64,000 nt of DNA. Origin: Linnemannia elongata (taxonomy: Eukaryota > Mortierellomycota > Mortierellomycetes > Mortierellales > Mortierellaceae). Each line of letters begins with the position of its first letter. Positions within the stretch are counted from its first letter, which is position 1. The notes beneath the pieces are model-generated. The model was not told the origin of the DNA and searched no databases. It was given only the letters and a program-made list of their open reading frames with translations. This document shows positions 1-10,617 of this stretch, in pieces. A program made the position numbers and the translations under genes. Where the stretch lies: positions 1,550,001 to 1,614,000 of the forward strand of contig JAXBDG010000005.1 of assembly GCA_036320915.1 (NCBI GenBank), in the 5' to 3' direction.

Positions 1-953
1 CTGGACTCGTACTCCAGAGGATGATAGTATGTGTTCATATGGCCTAGTGTATGCATTTGTTGCTGTTGCTGTTGTGATGAAGACGGCTGCTGTTGTTGTT
101 GTTGCTGTTGCTGTTGCTCCTGTAATGACAGCGTAGCGATTTGCTCTATGGGCTGCTGGAGAGCAAGCATATTTGAGGAAATAGAGTGATGCTGATGAAG
201 GGGGAAGGGTGCCATGGCCATGATATCCATTGATGCAGTTGTTGGCACAGAGGCACGAAGGAGATTGGGAGGATTGGATCGGATGCTGGTGGTATGGACA
301 GTAGCCGTTGTGCCAGTCGTAGCGGTCGTTGGGGCTACGTTGAGGTATGGGTGAGCAAACGTAGGGTAAGGTCCGTTGGTCGTCGTCGTCGTGGCGGTGA
401 TAGTGGCACCAGGTGGCTTTAGAGGGAGTTCTTGCTTTAATAGAGAAGGGAAGGCAGGGCCTGATGAATAGACGGGCTCAATGATTGTGCTCGGAGAAGG
501 TACGGTCTGAACGAGAATAGGGGGCGAAATTGAGGCAGAGCTGGATTTTTGGCGCAAGGACTGTTGCTGCTGGAAACGCTGTTGCTGTTCTGCGAGGAGT
601 TGCTTCTTTTGACGGATCTGGAGATTTTGAAGCTGCAGCTGGGCTTGCTGTTGCTGCTGTTGAAGGAGGAGACGTTGCTGTAGCTGAACTTGTTGCTGCT
701 CCTGTTCTCGGGTGAGTTGTTGCTGTTGTTGCTGTTGTTGTGAATGTGGGTAGGGATGGTGAGGGTGTTGCAGGTGAGGATTGTTCTGTCCAATGATAGG
801 CTGGTTGGTGGACGAGGGTGCAACGAGGCTAGGGTGAGTAGGAGAAGGAGTAGAAGTAGAAGTGGAAGGAGCAGAAGGGGAAGGGGTTGAAGTAGAAGTA
901 GAAGAAGGGGCCGGGAAGGTATTCGGCAAGGTGGAGTGTGGATGGGAGATCAT
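1..953 (-). CDS. Gln-rich protein, N-terminal 317 residues (runs off the left edge)
   Basis: One frame is open from an ATG at 953-951 down to position 3 with no stop, so only the N-terminal 317 codons are visible. The protein begins MISHPHSTLPNTF and then has a Ser/Thr/Pro-rich stretch. Next come an eight-Gln run near 717-740, a long Gln/Leu-rich segment that is probably helical or coiled coil (about 600-720), a Thr-rich part, and another Gln run at about 61-120. Gln is encoded by mixed CAA and CAG, so this is a selected or old tract rather than a pure triplet expansion. Low-complexity proteins of this kind are often transcriptional regulators, but no DNA-binding domain is visible, so the function is unknown. 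An upstream exon cannot be excluded. Confidence 0.65.
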   Translation of the reverse strand, partial: MISHPHSTLPNTFPAPSSTSTSTPSPSAPSTSTSTPSPTHPSLVAPSSTNQPIIGQNNPHLQHPHHPYPHSQQQQQQQQLTREQEQQQVQLQQRLLLQQQQQQAQLQLQNLQIRQKKQLLAEQQQRFQQQQSLRQKSSSASISPPILVQTVPSPSTIIEPVYSSGPAFPSLLKQELPLKPPGATITATTTTTNGPYPTFAHPYLNVAPTTATTGTTATVHTTSIRSNPPNLLRASVPTTASMDIMAMAPFPLHQHHSISSNMLALQQPIEQIATLSLQEQQQQQQQQQQPSSSQQQQQQMHTLGHMNTYYHPLEYES

Positions 954-2578
954 GACAAAAGAAAAGAAAGCGAGAGAGAGGTGGGCCAAGGGTGGCGGCA
1001 GAAATAGGGCGGTGGGTTGATGGGGGGGTAAGTGAGGAGGAAGGAAGGGCAGTTGGCGATTGAGTCGGACTGAGTAACAAGTTCAAGTTTAGTGTGATGT
1101 TTAGTTTTGTTTATGATGGAGGTGAGTTATGCGACAAAATGGAAGGGCGTGTTTTTTGATCGCCTTCTCGTGGAATGGTTTTGGTGAGTGCGAAGAGACT
1201 CACAAAAGAGAGTGTAAGCGATGGAGTGGAGTGGAGTATGTGAGAGTGGTAGTGAGAGGAGGGGTGGAAGAGAGAGAGAAGAGAGTCGGAGAGGAGAGGG
1301 AAGAGGGGCAAAAAGATAAAAAAATTCTGCGATTGAGGAGAAGAGCGACACAAATGAGAAAGAAAGGCCTTTGATTAGTTTGCTAAGAAAAAAAGTTGCG
1401 ATTCAAATCCTGAAGACTCTAAAACCATTGTCGCTATAGGGACTAGCTGGGAGACTAAAACCATGAAGAGACACAAGGAAAGTGGGTGGGGGGAACTGAC
1501 TGGGAAGAGAGGAAAGGAGGCAAAAGACGGAAATGGGGAAGAAGAAGAGGAGGAAGGTTGTTGCAAGGTTATAGCAGACTCCGAACAATGAAGGTCAGTT
1601 ACTCAACCTAACAAAGAGGAAGATCAGGAAGATCGCGTCTTCTTGTTGTCTGTCTGTTTGCAGGCTGGCAGTGCAACAAAGCACAGTACGTAAAAAGCGG
1701 AGAAAGCTGGACGGGAGAGACCTGTCATAGGCTAAAATAACAAGAGCATGGAAAACAAACAGAGACAGAGAGAGAAAGGAAGGGGGCAAAAGGGAGGGAG
1801 AGAGAGAGAGAGAAGGAGAGAAAAGAACAACCAGGGGGGAGGGGCACAGCATATCATCAACAGCATCAACAACAGCATCGGCAATGAATGTTAGACACAC
1901 AGAGGTCAACTCTTCGAAGGCTACTTGAGTTGCACAGGTCTAGATGGCAGCTTCAAGGCGAGTAGGAAACAAGAGGGTAGGAGCAACAAGGACAACCGAG
2001 CGCATAAAGGGATCTCTCTCTTTGGACGGTTGAATAGGCGAAGCAAGCTCTTCATCATCTCCTTCATTCAAACAATAAAAGGGCTCCATTGTTCGCATCC
2101 TTTCATTGGAGGCATGGTTGTTATTTTCAATGGGAATAAAATGAAATAAAATATTTTGGCGACTGAAATTCCTGCGTTTCTGCGATTTCGGGTGTTGGAG
2201 CGGTTACTTTTTCATCTCAAGAACAGGGGTAAGGATGGGAAGGAGTGGAAGGAGCGTGGAGATGAGCAAAAGAGCGAATAGAACAAACATATCCTATCAT
2301 CCCAACCTTAAACAACAAACACTTTTCTTTATCGTCATTGCCATCATCGTCACTTCCACCACCACACAACTATCCAAAACACCGGTGAATAAGGAGGAAA
2401 GAAAGGGGACGCTGTGGTCACCTTTCCTGCTCTTGTATCCCGTTGGCATATCGCACGAGATCGTATCGCGTTGAATAAACAACAAATACCAACAAAACGA
2501 CAAGTTGTGAGAATCGATGTTCAGCGAAAAGAAAAAAGCATGAATAGTCGGCCCGGTTTGGTCATCAATTGGTTTTTG
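954..2578. other. Gene-poor interval upstream of the Gln-rich gene
   Basis: I see no convincing gene here. The stretch has purine-rich blocks, including a GA-rich tract around 1793-1825. Open frames on either strand are short, low in complexity and lack recognisable motifs. It probably holds the promoter and 5' leader of the leftmost gene. Confidence 0.5.
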
Positions 2579-2587
2579 GTGTCCACA
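2579..2587. repeat. Target-site duplication of foldback copy 1 (left; right copy 2919-2927)
   Basis: GTGTCCACA occurs directly before the element and again directly after it at 2919-2927. Confidence 0.88.
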
Positions 2588-2918
2588 TAGGCTCGCTTTC
2601 ATCCGTTTCATATTACGAGGGTTGGAAATCTTTTCGATTTCTTTAGGACACTCTTCATATGACGGCTGGAAGGCGTCCAGCGTACCTAAAGGGGATCCCA
2701 AAAAGGAAAGTTGTTAAGGGTTTTACACAGGCGTAGAACATTTTTTTTTGAGAAATCACGAAGGTGCTTCTACGCCTGTGTAAAACCCTTAACAACTTTC
2801 CTTTTTGGGATCCCCTTTAGGTACGCTGGACGCCTTCCAGCCGTCATATGAAGAGTGTCCTAAAGAAATCGAAAAGATTTCCAACCCTCGTAATATGAAA
2901 CGGATGAAAGCGAGCCTA
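2588..2918. mobile_element. Foldback (MITE-like) element, copy 1
   Basis: A 331-bp near-perfect palindrome. The left arm 2588-2738 and right arm 2768-2918, 151 bp each, are inverted copies around a 29-bp spacer containing nine T. The ends read TAGGCTCGC and GCGAGCCTA. It is flanked by a direct repeat GTGTCCACA at 2579-2587 and 2919-2927, a 9-bp target duplication (10 bp if the next shared T is counted). Long terminal inverted repeats with 9-10-bp duplications are typical of Mutator-like elements. No transposase is encoded, so this copy would be non-autonomous. A second copy lies at 42005-42336. Confidence 0.9.
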
Positions 2919-2927
2919 GTGTCCACA

Positions 2928-3398
2928 TGGCACTTCCCGCGCTTCCCTTATATGTGCTTTTTTTTTTTTTTTTTTTTTTTTTTTGCGCTGAGCGATCTCG
3001 CCCTTTTTCAGAAGCTATCGCTGATGCGACTCGCGTTGAACATGTTAGTTTTTAGTGACCAAGCAAAGCAAAGTGGGGTGGCAACCTCCGCACTTTCAAC
3101 CTCCCTTGTCGTACCTATCTCTCCCTCTACCTTCTTACACGTTCGATGTGCTTTTGAGAGTTGAGCCCGTTTTTAGTACCCAAAAGGCAAAGAAGTAACC
3201 ACTACCGCACTCCCCCTTCCCTGCCTTATTCTCCTTGCGTTTTCGTGTTTTGAAGTTCTCCCTGAAAGGGTAATAAAAATACGTGTTTGTTGTCCCCCCT
3301 CCCCCTCCTTTCTGCACATCAACCCACTTCATCTTGCCAAAAACCGTTAGCGACAATATGTTTTTTTTTTACTCGCATAAAAAAAAAAGGAAAGCCTA
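2928..3398. other. Intergenic stretch with a T27 tract
   Basis: A run of 27 T occupies 2958-2984. No gene is seen. The rest is probably the 3' flank of the minus-strand gene that ends at 3399. Confidence 0.5.
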
Positions 3399-4416
3399 CT
3401 ACAAATACATCATGCTCTCGGTGCTCGCCTCCTCCTCGGCCGTAGATGTGTTATAGTCAAACGCCTTATCTGCTGAGAACACACTCGATGTCTGATCTCC
3501 AACCACAACTCCTAACGCACGCGTCAAGTTCTCAATAATCGCCTATCATCGGGGTGATTGAGAGCGGAAGAAAGAATATTTTAGTTTAAGCTTGCATTCA
3601 GGCACCAGAAGAAAAAAAAAAAAACGCCAATCGCCACCCCTCCATCCCTGAATTGCACACCTCAAAAAATAAATGCAGACAGTTGACTGTGATCAGAAAT
3701 TCTTACCCTTGTTTCCCGCAGATTGGTACCCTTCTTGGCCGGGTACACAAGAGCAGTGGTTGGGATGTCGATGTATGTCAACAGCGTCAAGAACGTGCTC
3801 AAGATATGGTCACCCAGTGACACATCCTTAGGTATCGCTGTAAATCCCAGCTGCCCCTCTATTTGCAATTACGATGACAATCAAAGTTCGAGTTAATCGC
3901 ATCGTTCCTCTATGAAATTGAAATCGAGTGAGGACATCTTGAATCAACACGACAAAAACCACTATTACCTTGATGAAGTTGCACGATGTGGGTATCCTGA
4001 ACCTTGCTTGCGAAATTAGAAGCAGTAACCAACACAATCCGCTCCGTACCCGAAGCCCTAGCCTGCTTCACAATCGCCTCACACAAATACGAGCTCTGCT
4101 CGTTCGTGGGCGGAGCGACCGCAATCGTCAACAGTCCAATCCTTCCTCCTGGTACCGTCGAATACCGGATCGCATTCGCCTCAAGCGCTCTTTTCTTCTT
4201 CTGACTCGCCAATGATGTTGATGTTGCTGTGCTTCGCTTGTGCGTTGGTTCAGGTGTAGTGCAGAAGTGGGACCAGGCCGGGATAGAGTCGGCGTGAGGG
4301 GCTGCAGACAGGAGAATCTTGGGTCCTGCCATGAGCACATCGGGGAATGCCACCACGAGGGTTGACTCGAAGGCTGGGAGGGGTTCTGACTCTGCGCCGA
4401 TAGGTTCCTTGATCAT
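3399..4416 (-). CDS. Putative proteasome assembly chaperone (PAC1/Pba1-like), 247 aa
   Basis: Three exons, 4416-3969, 3858-3707 and 3542-3399, splice in frame (donors GTAATA and GTAAGA, acceptors ATAG) to 247 residues. The start is the ATG at 4416, MIKEPIGAESEP. A hydrophobic strand LVVAFPDVLMAG comes early. A central helix-strand unit SYLCEAIVKQ...ERIVLVTAS follows. The C-terminal segment reads IDIPTTALVYPAKKG and then IIENLTRALGV. The 'IP..ALVY' strand followed by an amphipathic helix resembles the end of PSMG1/PAC1, which pairs with PAC2 to guide 20S alpha-ring assembly. The family match is by eye and weak, so treat the product name as tentative. The gene structure itself is well supported. 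It is divergent from the CipC-like gene. Confidence 0.5.
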
Positions 4417-4887
4417 AATGTTCGTCCTGCTTGTTGGTTGGTCGTTGAAATGAGTGTGATGAGTATGTGTTTGTCGAAAGTGTGAGAAAAACTGAAAACG
4501 ACGTGTGCCTGTACCACTTTTTTTTTATGTCGTTCTCCGCGTTGCGCGGCGAGGCTTGCGTCTGCACTTTGCCCACGGCCTAAAAGGCCAGTCAAATGAT
4601 TTGATAGTGCACGTGATGACCGCGACTATTGCATGGCTGCAGGTCGCGAAAAAAAAAATAAATAAGAAAAACGTGTTGTGAATGTTCCAAGCATACCTCA
4701 AGGAGCCTTCGAGAACTCTGTCTTCCGATACTTTACCCGAACTATCTTCCAGAACTTCATGCAAAAAGAAAAAGAAAACGACAAAGAAAAAGGGGCCCAG
4801 CCACTTGACGTCATCATGACCAGACCAGTCGAGCACTAAGCATTGTTATGCTTTTGCCTGTACGAGTAAATTTCTTACTGTCCTGGG

Positions 4888-4918
4888 CCAATTGCAAAGT
4901 CCTCAATCAAAGGATTGG
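4888..4918. promoter_or_regulatory. Paired inverted CCAAT boxes upstream of the CipC-like gene
   Basis: CCAAT at 4888-4892 and its inverse ATTGG at 4914-4918 lie about 190-220 bp before the ATG at 5107, in the divergent spacer 4417-5106. CCAAT is the binding core of the fungal HAP/NF-Y complex. Function is inferred from motif and position only. Confidence 0.3.
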
Positions 4919-5106
4919 CCCACGCTCCTTCGCACCACAACTATGGAGGTCCTCTTCAGTCGATCCAATTTATCCGCCTCCACGCCCCTAAGCGCTACAA
5001 AAAGGCGTGCCTCAACAACCCACTTCTTCTCTTCACTCTTTCGTTCACCATCCAAACACAAAACACCTTTTTCCTTTACTAAGCCCATAAAATAAATCGC
5101 CAAAAA

Positions 5107-5406
5107 ATGTTCGGATTCGGCAACCACGAAGACGCTCACGCCCAGGTCTACGGAGGCCAAACACACCACTCCCAATGGTCCCACGAACTGATCGCCGGTG
5201 CCGCCGCTTTCGAAGCTATGAAGTCCGTCGAACGCGGCCGTCCTGAGGACAAACACCAGCTGTCGAAAGAAATCTTTGCGGCCATGGCGGGTGCCGAGGC
5301 CGACAAGTTGTTTGAGAGCAAGGGGTTGGATTTCTTGGACCGTGAGCGAGCGACCATGCAGGCTAGGCAGGAAGCTGAGAAGCTTTATGATCAGAACTAT
5401 CAATAA
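5107..5406 (+). CDS. CipC-like protein (DUF3759), 99 aa
   Basis: Intronless gene starting MFGFGNHEDAHAQVYG and ending in TAA at 5404-5406. The small acidic, helical protein shows the hallmarks of the CipC/DUF3759 family: an N-terminal MFGFG, a core HSQWSHELIAGAAAFEAMK, then KEIFAAMAGAEADKL and a C-terminal DRERATMQARQEAEKLYDQ helix. CipC homologues are abundant soluble fungal proteins induced by antibiotics and other stresses. Their biochemical role is unknown. Family members are usually 100-130 residues, so this is full length. The leader just before the ATG is rich in C, T and A, as is common for highly expressed fungal genes. The family assignment is firm; function is not. Confidence 0.9.
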   Translation: MFGFGNHEDAHAQVYGGQTHHSQWSHELIAGAAAFEAMKSVERGRPEDKHQLSKEIFAAMAGAEADKLFESKGLDFLDRERATMQARQEAEKLYDQNYQ

Positions 5407-5597
5407 GCAGCTTTTTCTTTATTCTTTGACTCTTTTCGTTCTTCTTTCTTCATTTCACGCAGACATCTCTCTTTTTTCATTCAACTCCAAATTGTACCTA
5501 CAGCCCAGACAAAATAAAACCGCTCTGCTTTCTTTTATTCATATCTGGTCGCATTTTTCTACGTGATGATCGGCTATGCCTTCCTCCTGAAGGTGGT

Positions 5598-6911
5598 TTA
5601 TCCTCGGACCTCGTAGACATCCGACATGTTCTCTAGCGCTACTGACCGGTGCTCCAAGTTGTTTGCGAAAAACTCCATCAACGGTCTCCATCCCGGCTAA
5701 AAAATAGTAATAATTTGACAGTCGAAATGACGAAAAGTTAACAACAAAGAGCTTCCACACACTCATAAAAAGCAACACAAGCAAAGCTATACCCTTGTTT
5801 TAAACACTCGCTCCTTTTCAACTTTTGCTTACCTCATCGCGGGGCATACCGTGGCCCATTCCAGCAACGATCCGGTGCTCAACATTCCCCTTCCCAAAGA
5901 TCCGCTGAACAGGCTTAATCCGCTCCCTAGCCTCCTTCACCGTCCGAGTCGCATCCTTATCGCCCTGAATAACCATAATCTTGGTCGTCAAAGGACTCGC
6001 TGCCGCCGTCCCATTCGCAGACTCTTCCATCATATACCCTGCAATGCTGATCACCGCCCGCAGGTTCATCCCTCCAAATGCCGCCAGGTCCAATGCAATC
6101 TCGGCACCTTGTGAGAATCCGAATAGAACGATTTGGCGATGGTTGAAACCGCAATGGTCGACACAGTGCTTCAGAAACTTGATGAGCTCTGGGCGGACAA
6201 GGTTTTTGACTTGCAGAATCCTCTCCGGCGCCTCCGGTCCCAGCACTATATAAAAAATTGAACGAACAAAAAGAACGGTCGTGTCAGAAAAGCCCGGTCG
6301 TAAAATGACTAATTGCAATGATACAGACCCGTACGATCAAAATGTCAAGGTAAATAATACGTACAATCACCGGTAAGGTTGTTGAACGATGGAAACCACT
6401 GGTACCCTTCCTCCTCCAAATAAGGAACCGGTGTGGGAGCCTGGATACAAACAGCAGCCGTCTGGGGCAATTGCAAACTCCTCGCGAGCTTTGTAAAATT
6501 TGGCTCGATCTTGTCTCCCAAGCCGTGAAAGAAAATCACAAGGTTCTCGTCCACATTGTCTATCGATGGGATGTACTTGAACTTGAGACGCGTGCTTGAC
6601 TTTTGCGGGGCGGGCTTCTGAAGAGAGGGTTTGCCGCTCTTCTTAGGTGCTGGTTCATTCACGTTCAACACTTTGCTGGGGTTCGGGAGTGTGGGTTGTT
6701 TGTTGTTTGTGGAAGTGGAAGTGGAAGTTGGTGGCGTTCCCTTTGCGTTGGAAGAGGAAGACACAGTCGAAGGGGTGCATGCGATCTTGTGAGTGGGCCA
6801 ATCTTTGCGCTGGCAGGCTTCCGAACAGTAATGAACCACTTTGCATCGGGAACAGCGGGTCACCGAGGGTGTCTTGCACACGACACAAGGGGGTTTGGGA
6901 ACAGATGCCAT
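5598..6911 (-). CDS. MYND zinc finger fused to an acyl-protein-thioesterase-like alpha/beta hydrolase, 350 aa
   Basis: Three exons, 6911-6371, 6245-5833 and 5696-5598, give 350 residues. Residues about 9-45 are a MYND finger: CVVCKTPSVTRC, then CKVVHYCSEACQRKDW and THKIAC. A Ser/Thr/Pro/Lys linker to about residue 115 follows. The rest is an alpha/beta hydrolase of the acyl-protein thioesterase/carboxylesterase type: FFHGLGD oxyanion region, nucleophile elbow GFSQG, acid loop QGDKDAT and catalytic His in GMGHGMPRDE. Thioesterases of this type remove acyl groups from protein cysteines or act on lysolipids. MYND fingers bind proline-rich partners. The first donor (GTGATT) is weak but is the one that keeps frame into VLGPEAPERI. 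The frame is also open upstream to an ATG at 6998; I chose MASVPKPP because the finger begins right after it. Confidence 0.85.
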
Positions 6912-7056
6912 GTGAGGTGAGGGTGTGAATGAAGAAAAGAGTGTGGTTGAAAGGGAATGCAAAAAGTAACAACCGAAAATTTCAATTTGCACTCGCAACA
7001 GTCAGAGCGGCTTAGCTCCGCCTCAAAGCTTTATGCGAACACGAGAAATCACTTTA

Positions 7057-9797
7057 TTACTTCGTATCCATGTCGTAGGTTTGGCGAATGATGAAAGCAG
7101 CAACATCACTATCGGACCAGTATTGCATGTGAACTATTGAGCAAAGCATGAAAAAAAATGGTGTTAATATTCTGTCAACAGCCCACCTTTACATAGCAAA
7201 AAGCATTGCACAAAGTGTCCTGCGTACCTGAAAGAGCAGAGATGTAGGCGTTCTCAAAGACTCCCTCCTGCAGACACCAATCGACGCGGCCAGTCTTGTT
7301 CAATGCCCTGACCTTGGCCTTGCTGATAATACTATTAGTCTCGGCGTTCAACCGCGGAGTCGAAGTTCCGTTGGTCGCACCTTCAACTTGCTCAGATCCA
7401 TCGCCAACAGTAGTCATCTCCGTGTCGCTTGTAGAGGCTGACCCTCCACCAGTCTCCTGAAGCTTGCTGTTATGAATCAGACCAGCATTATTCACAGGGT
7501 TGGTCTTGAAACCAAGGGCACGCGTAAACATCGATGTGGTGATTCCAAGCTTCACAGACTCGATCATTGTGTTGGCGCGGTTGGCCAGGTCGTTTCCAAA
7601 GTCCTGAATTCCAATGTGAAGACCCTTCAAACCTCCTTTGTGGTAAGGAACCAATGCAGGTCGATTCGTCGATCCAAATGAGCGCGAGATAAGAGGCTGT
7701 AGAAAAGAAGGCATACACGTTAGTATCAATCGTATTGCTCGATAATTCCATAGTCCACCGCATAACAATAGAAGTCAGGAAGAGGGTCGTACCTCGACAC
7801 GATGTGCGACAGGATCTGAACGATGGAAGACGTTGTAAAGATTTTCAACCGCAGGCCGGAAGCAAGGCACCGCGGTAGATTCGCCCGTCGTGGTCGAGTC
7901 TGACAATCTAGCGCCCAGCTTGCAGCCCTTTAGCAACAAGAACAAGCCTATAGGACTTCCAAGCGCGAAAAAGTTGGTAACAGGGAAGTCTAGCGAGACT
8001 GGGTTGTGGGATCCGTGATCGAATGAGATAAACTTTTCAAAGACAGGGGATGATGGGATGGGCTGGTAGTGACTGGGACTGAAGGGTTGGTGGTTGAGAA
8101 TGTCCAGTGCAAGCAACGATCCCAGGGAGTGTCCCAGAATCGAAACCTTGCCTCCTCGTCGAATAAAGTCTGGGTTGTGGAAAATGAACTTTTGGTAGAC
8201 CTTGTTGAGCTCGGTCGTGACAACCTCCATCATTTTGCGCTTGTAGTTGGGTGTCATGTACAACAGCACTATTTGTTCATACAAACGAAACGGGATTAAA
8301 ACGAAGTCTTGAACAATTCACTTTCACAACATCCAATCATGCCTATAAAGTCAGAGTACGTACCATCCATGAGAACATCAGAGACAAGCATGCGGATGGT
8401 GGGAACTCCATCCAGCATGATATCATCCATGGTCGGGCAGCCTTCCTCAGCCTCGGGCGTGCTCAAGTCGCGTTGCAAATCTTCGTCATCGTCGCTGGCC
8501 ATCCCAAAAACAATCTGGCGACGCCACTCCACAGGCAAAACTTGAACTCCTGATCCTGAGGGCATTGCGTACGGGTTCTTGGACGCAGTCGATCCTCTCC
8601 TCCTTGTGGGCGTATCGCGACCGTTGCTCTCAGCCCCTGATGCGGGCGTTGAAGTGCCTGGTGCTGGTGGATTGAATGTCGCAGCAGTGTCCTTGATGGT
8701 TCTGCGCATGACATTAACGTCATGGATAAAGTTGATGGCCTCCATCCTGTCTCCCAACTTTTGACCGACTCCATGAATGACGAGAACCAAGTGATCAATG
8801 GTCCGCTCTTCGTTCTCTTCCTCGTAGTCGCCAATCTCGTGTGATTCCTGGATAGTATCCTTCTCTTCCTCAGTGAGGCGCTTTGTCTTTTGTTTGAGTG
8901 TCGCCGCGACTTCCTTCTTCTTTTGAATTTCGGACGTTTCCTTCTTCTTGGTCTCAGCTCCTTCCTTCTTCTTCTGTGCCGCTTCTTCAGATGCTTTCTT
9001 GGATTGAAACTTCTCGACCTCATCCCACCCGCGAATGAGACGTGCGCCGCCCAGGTTTGCGTTCCAGGTGACTTTTGTGAAGATGGTCTTGGCCACTTTG
9101 CTTGTGATATCGTCACTACAGCATTAAAAAAACCAAAGTAGCCCAGTTAGGATTAGGGTTCTCTCAAATAGGGTACATAATCCCTGCATGAGCACGTTAT
9201 GGTCAATTGGGAGATACATACCTTAGCAACCAGGCATGGTGAGCGTCTGTAAAGACAACGTATTGAGAGATGTATTTGCCGAGGAGTGCCCAACTCTTCT
9301 CCGGTTTCTCCTCAATGATCTCCTTGCCAGTGGCATCCAATGTAGGTGGGGGCGGTGCGATCCAAGGGCGATGCTTGCTAGTGAATAGAACGACAACAAC
9401 AACAACAAAAAAACAACGAACACATGCAAGTACATATCTCATCAGTTAGTCAGGTGTGCGATATTTTTTTTGTTTGGTTTGCTGACAATTCCTTCTGCTT
9501 CAATGCATCCCACTCCCCATGAACATCCGATGTGCCATTCCCACCCTCCCCCTATCAGACAATGACTTTCTCGTACCTGTATCCGTATTCAATCTGCTGA
9601 GAGAGGTTGATCTCACAGGGGACAAACTTGCCATCGAGCTGCAAGAACCACACTGCACGCCTGACTTCATAAGTAGGACCAACCCAGTAAACCTGTATTG
9701 CAAAGAAAGACCGCCTTCAATTGTCAATTTTGTTTCTGTTTGATCGGCTTGTCTCGTGCTGGCACTTTTTTTCTTGTCAATACGATGGCGTTCCTGA

Positions 9798-9833
<36 letters not shown>

Positions 9834-10617
9834 AGGCACGACTTACAGGCTTTATCTCCATCTTATGAATGTTGACCTCGAATAGATAATCTTCATTCAC
9901 CAGAATCGACTCTCCTCCTGCTCCTGTCGTCGTTGCTGCTATCGATGAAGTCTGGAATTGTCCATTGGCATCAGGGACCTGAAGCCTCGAAGGCGGGTCC
10001 TGTCTGCTGTGTTGATGCTGCTGAGGTGTGAGTGGTGGTAAGTCTTCTGAAATACGTTTGCCATCCTGGCCAGGCTGTTGTGTCTTTTCATCACGAATTG
10101 GCTGGGTCAGTGCGTAGGCACGCTCGAGTGCGTTGGAGTCCCGGATACTGAAGGGCACCCAGGTGGTAGCAGGCTTCCTTGGAGGTGCCGGGGCCTTTGG
10201 GTTCCTCTTGGGTTCGTTGGGTTTTGTCAAGGGCGAGTCTACGGCATGGAACCATCGAATCTATTATGTATAAGGGCATTTGAGGCAATTGTGAATAAGT
10301 TTACTTTCTTTTGGCCATGGCAAGATGTAACTTGCTGTGGTGGACATCCTCGCACTGTCCCTTAAATAAAAGAGGGAATGGAGAAGGTGCCGTTGTGGAA
10401 AGGGGAAAAGACGTACGGGTTCGGGAGGGGCAGGAGTGTTGTCGTCATGTTCCTGGACAGGTTCGTTAGTGGCAGTAGCAAGGACAACGTCGGTCGAGGG
10501 AGGAGGAGAAGTTGGAGCAGCAGAGTCTGACTCTGCCATGGGGGGCTGAGGTGGAGGAGGAGCAGTTTCTACGGTATTAGGGTCGGGTTTTGGCTGCTTT
10601 TGGAACACTGAAAGCAT
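7057..10617 (-). CDS. DDHD-domain phospholipase (phosphatidic-acid-preferring PLA1 type), 886 aa
   Basis: Eight exons: 10617-10417, 10260-9847, 9692-9577, 9377-9222, 9115-8364, 8268-7793, 7696-7228 and 7133-7057. They join in frame to 886 residues. A Pro/Ala-rich N-terminus is followed by a WWE-like segment (RWFHAVDSPLT ... TTWVPFSIRDS) and a beta-rich module (VNEDYLFEVNI, VYWVGPTYEVRRAVWFLQL). Then come a Lys/Glu-rich charged linker, HLVLVIHGVGQKLGDR, VQVLPVEWRRQI and DVLLYMTPNYK. The nucleophile elbow is GHSLGS, followed by the C-terminal DDHD region (NFFALGSPIG, FHRSDPVAHRVEPLISR, GRVDWCLQE). The family hydrolyses phosphatidic acid and related phospholipids on ER/Golgi membranes or in cytosol. 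The intron between 10416 and 10261 is chosen because it yields the RWFHAVDSP segment. Translation could instead begin at the internal ATG at 10539. Confidence 0.9.
9799..9831. repeat. A33 homopolymer inside a lipase intron
   Basis: Thirty-three A on the plus strand, so a T run in the lipase transcript. It sits a few bases after the GTAAGT donor of the intron 9846-9693. Confidence 0.9.

Noticed and set aside
1129..1374. An 81-codon Glu/Arg-rich plus-strand frame and overlapping Ser/Leu-rich minus-strand frames
   Set aside because: Generated by a purine-rich tract; no protein-like pattern on either strand.
2297..3164. Two open frames sharing the same peptide start (GSPLGTLDAFQPSYEEC)
   Set aside because: They are the two arms of the foldback element read outward into unrelated flanks, not two genes.
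4903..5403. A 166-codon open frame on the minus strand opposite the CipC-like gene
   Set aside because: It is the exact antisense of a well-conserved family gene and shows no motif; its openness follows from the biased codon use of the sense gene.
10280..10350. Additional small exon (GQCEDVHHSKLHLAMAK) between lipase exons 1 and 2
   Set aside because: Its donor phase does not match the next exon, whereas direct splicing from 10417 to 10260 is in phase and gives the conserved RWFHAVDSP segment.
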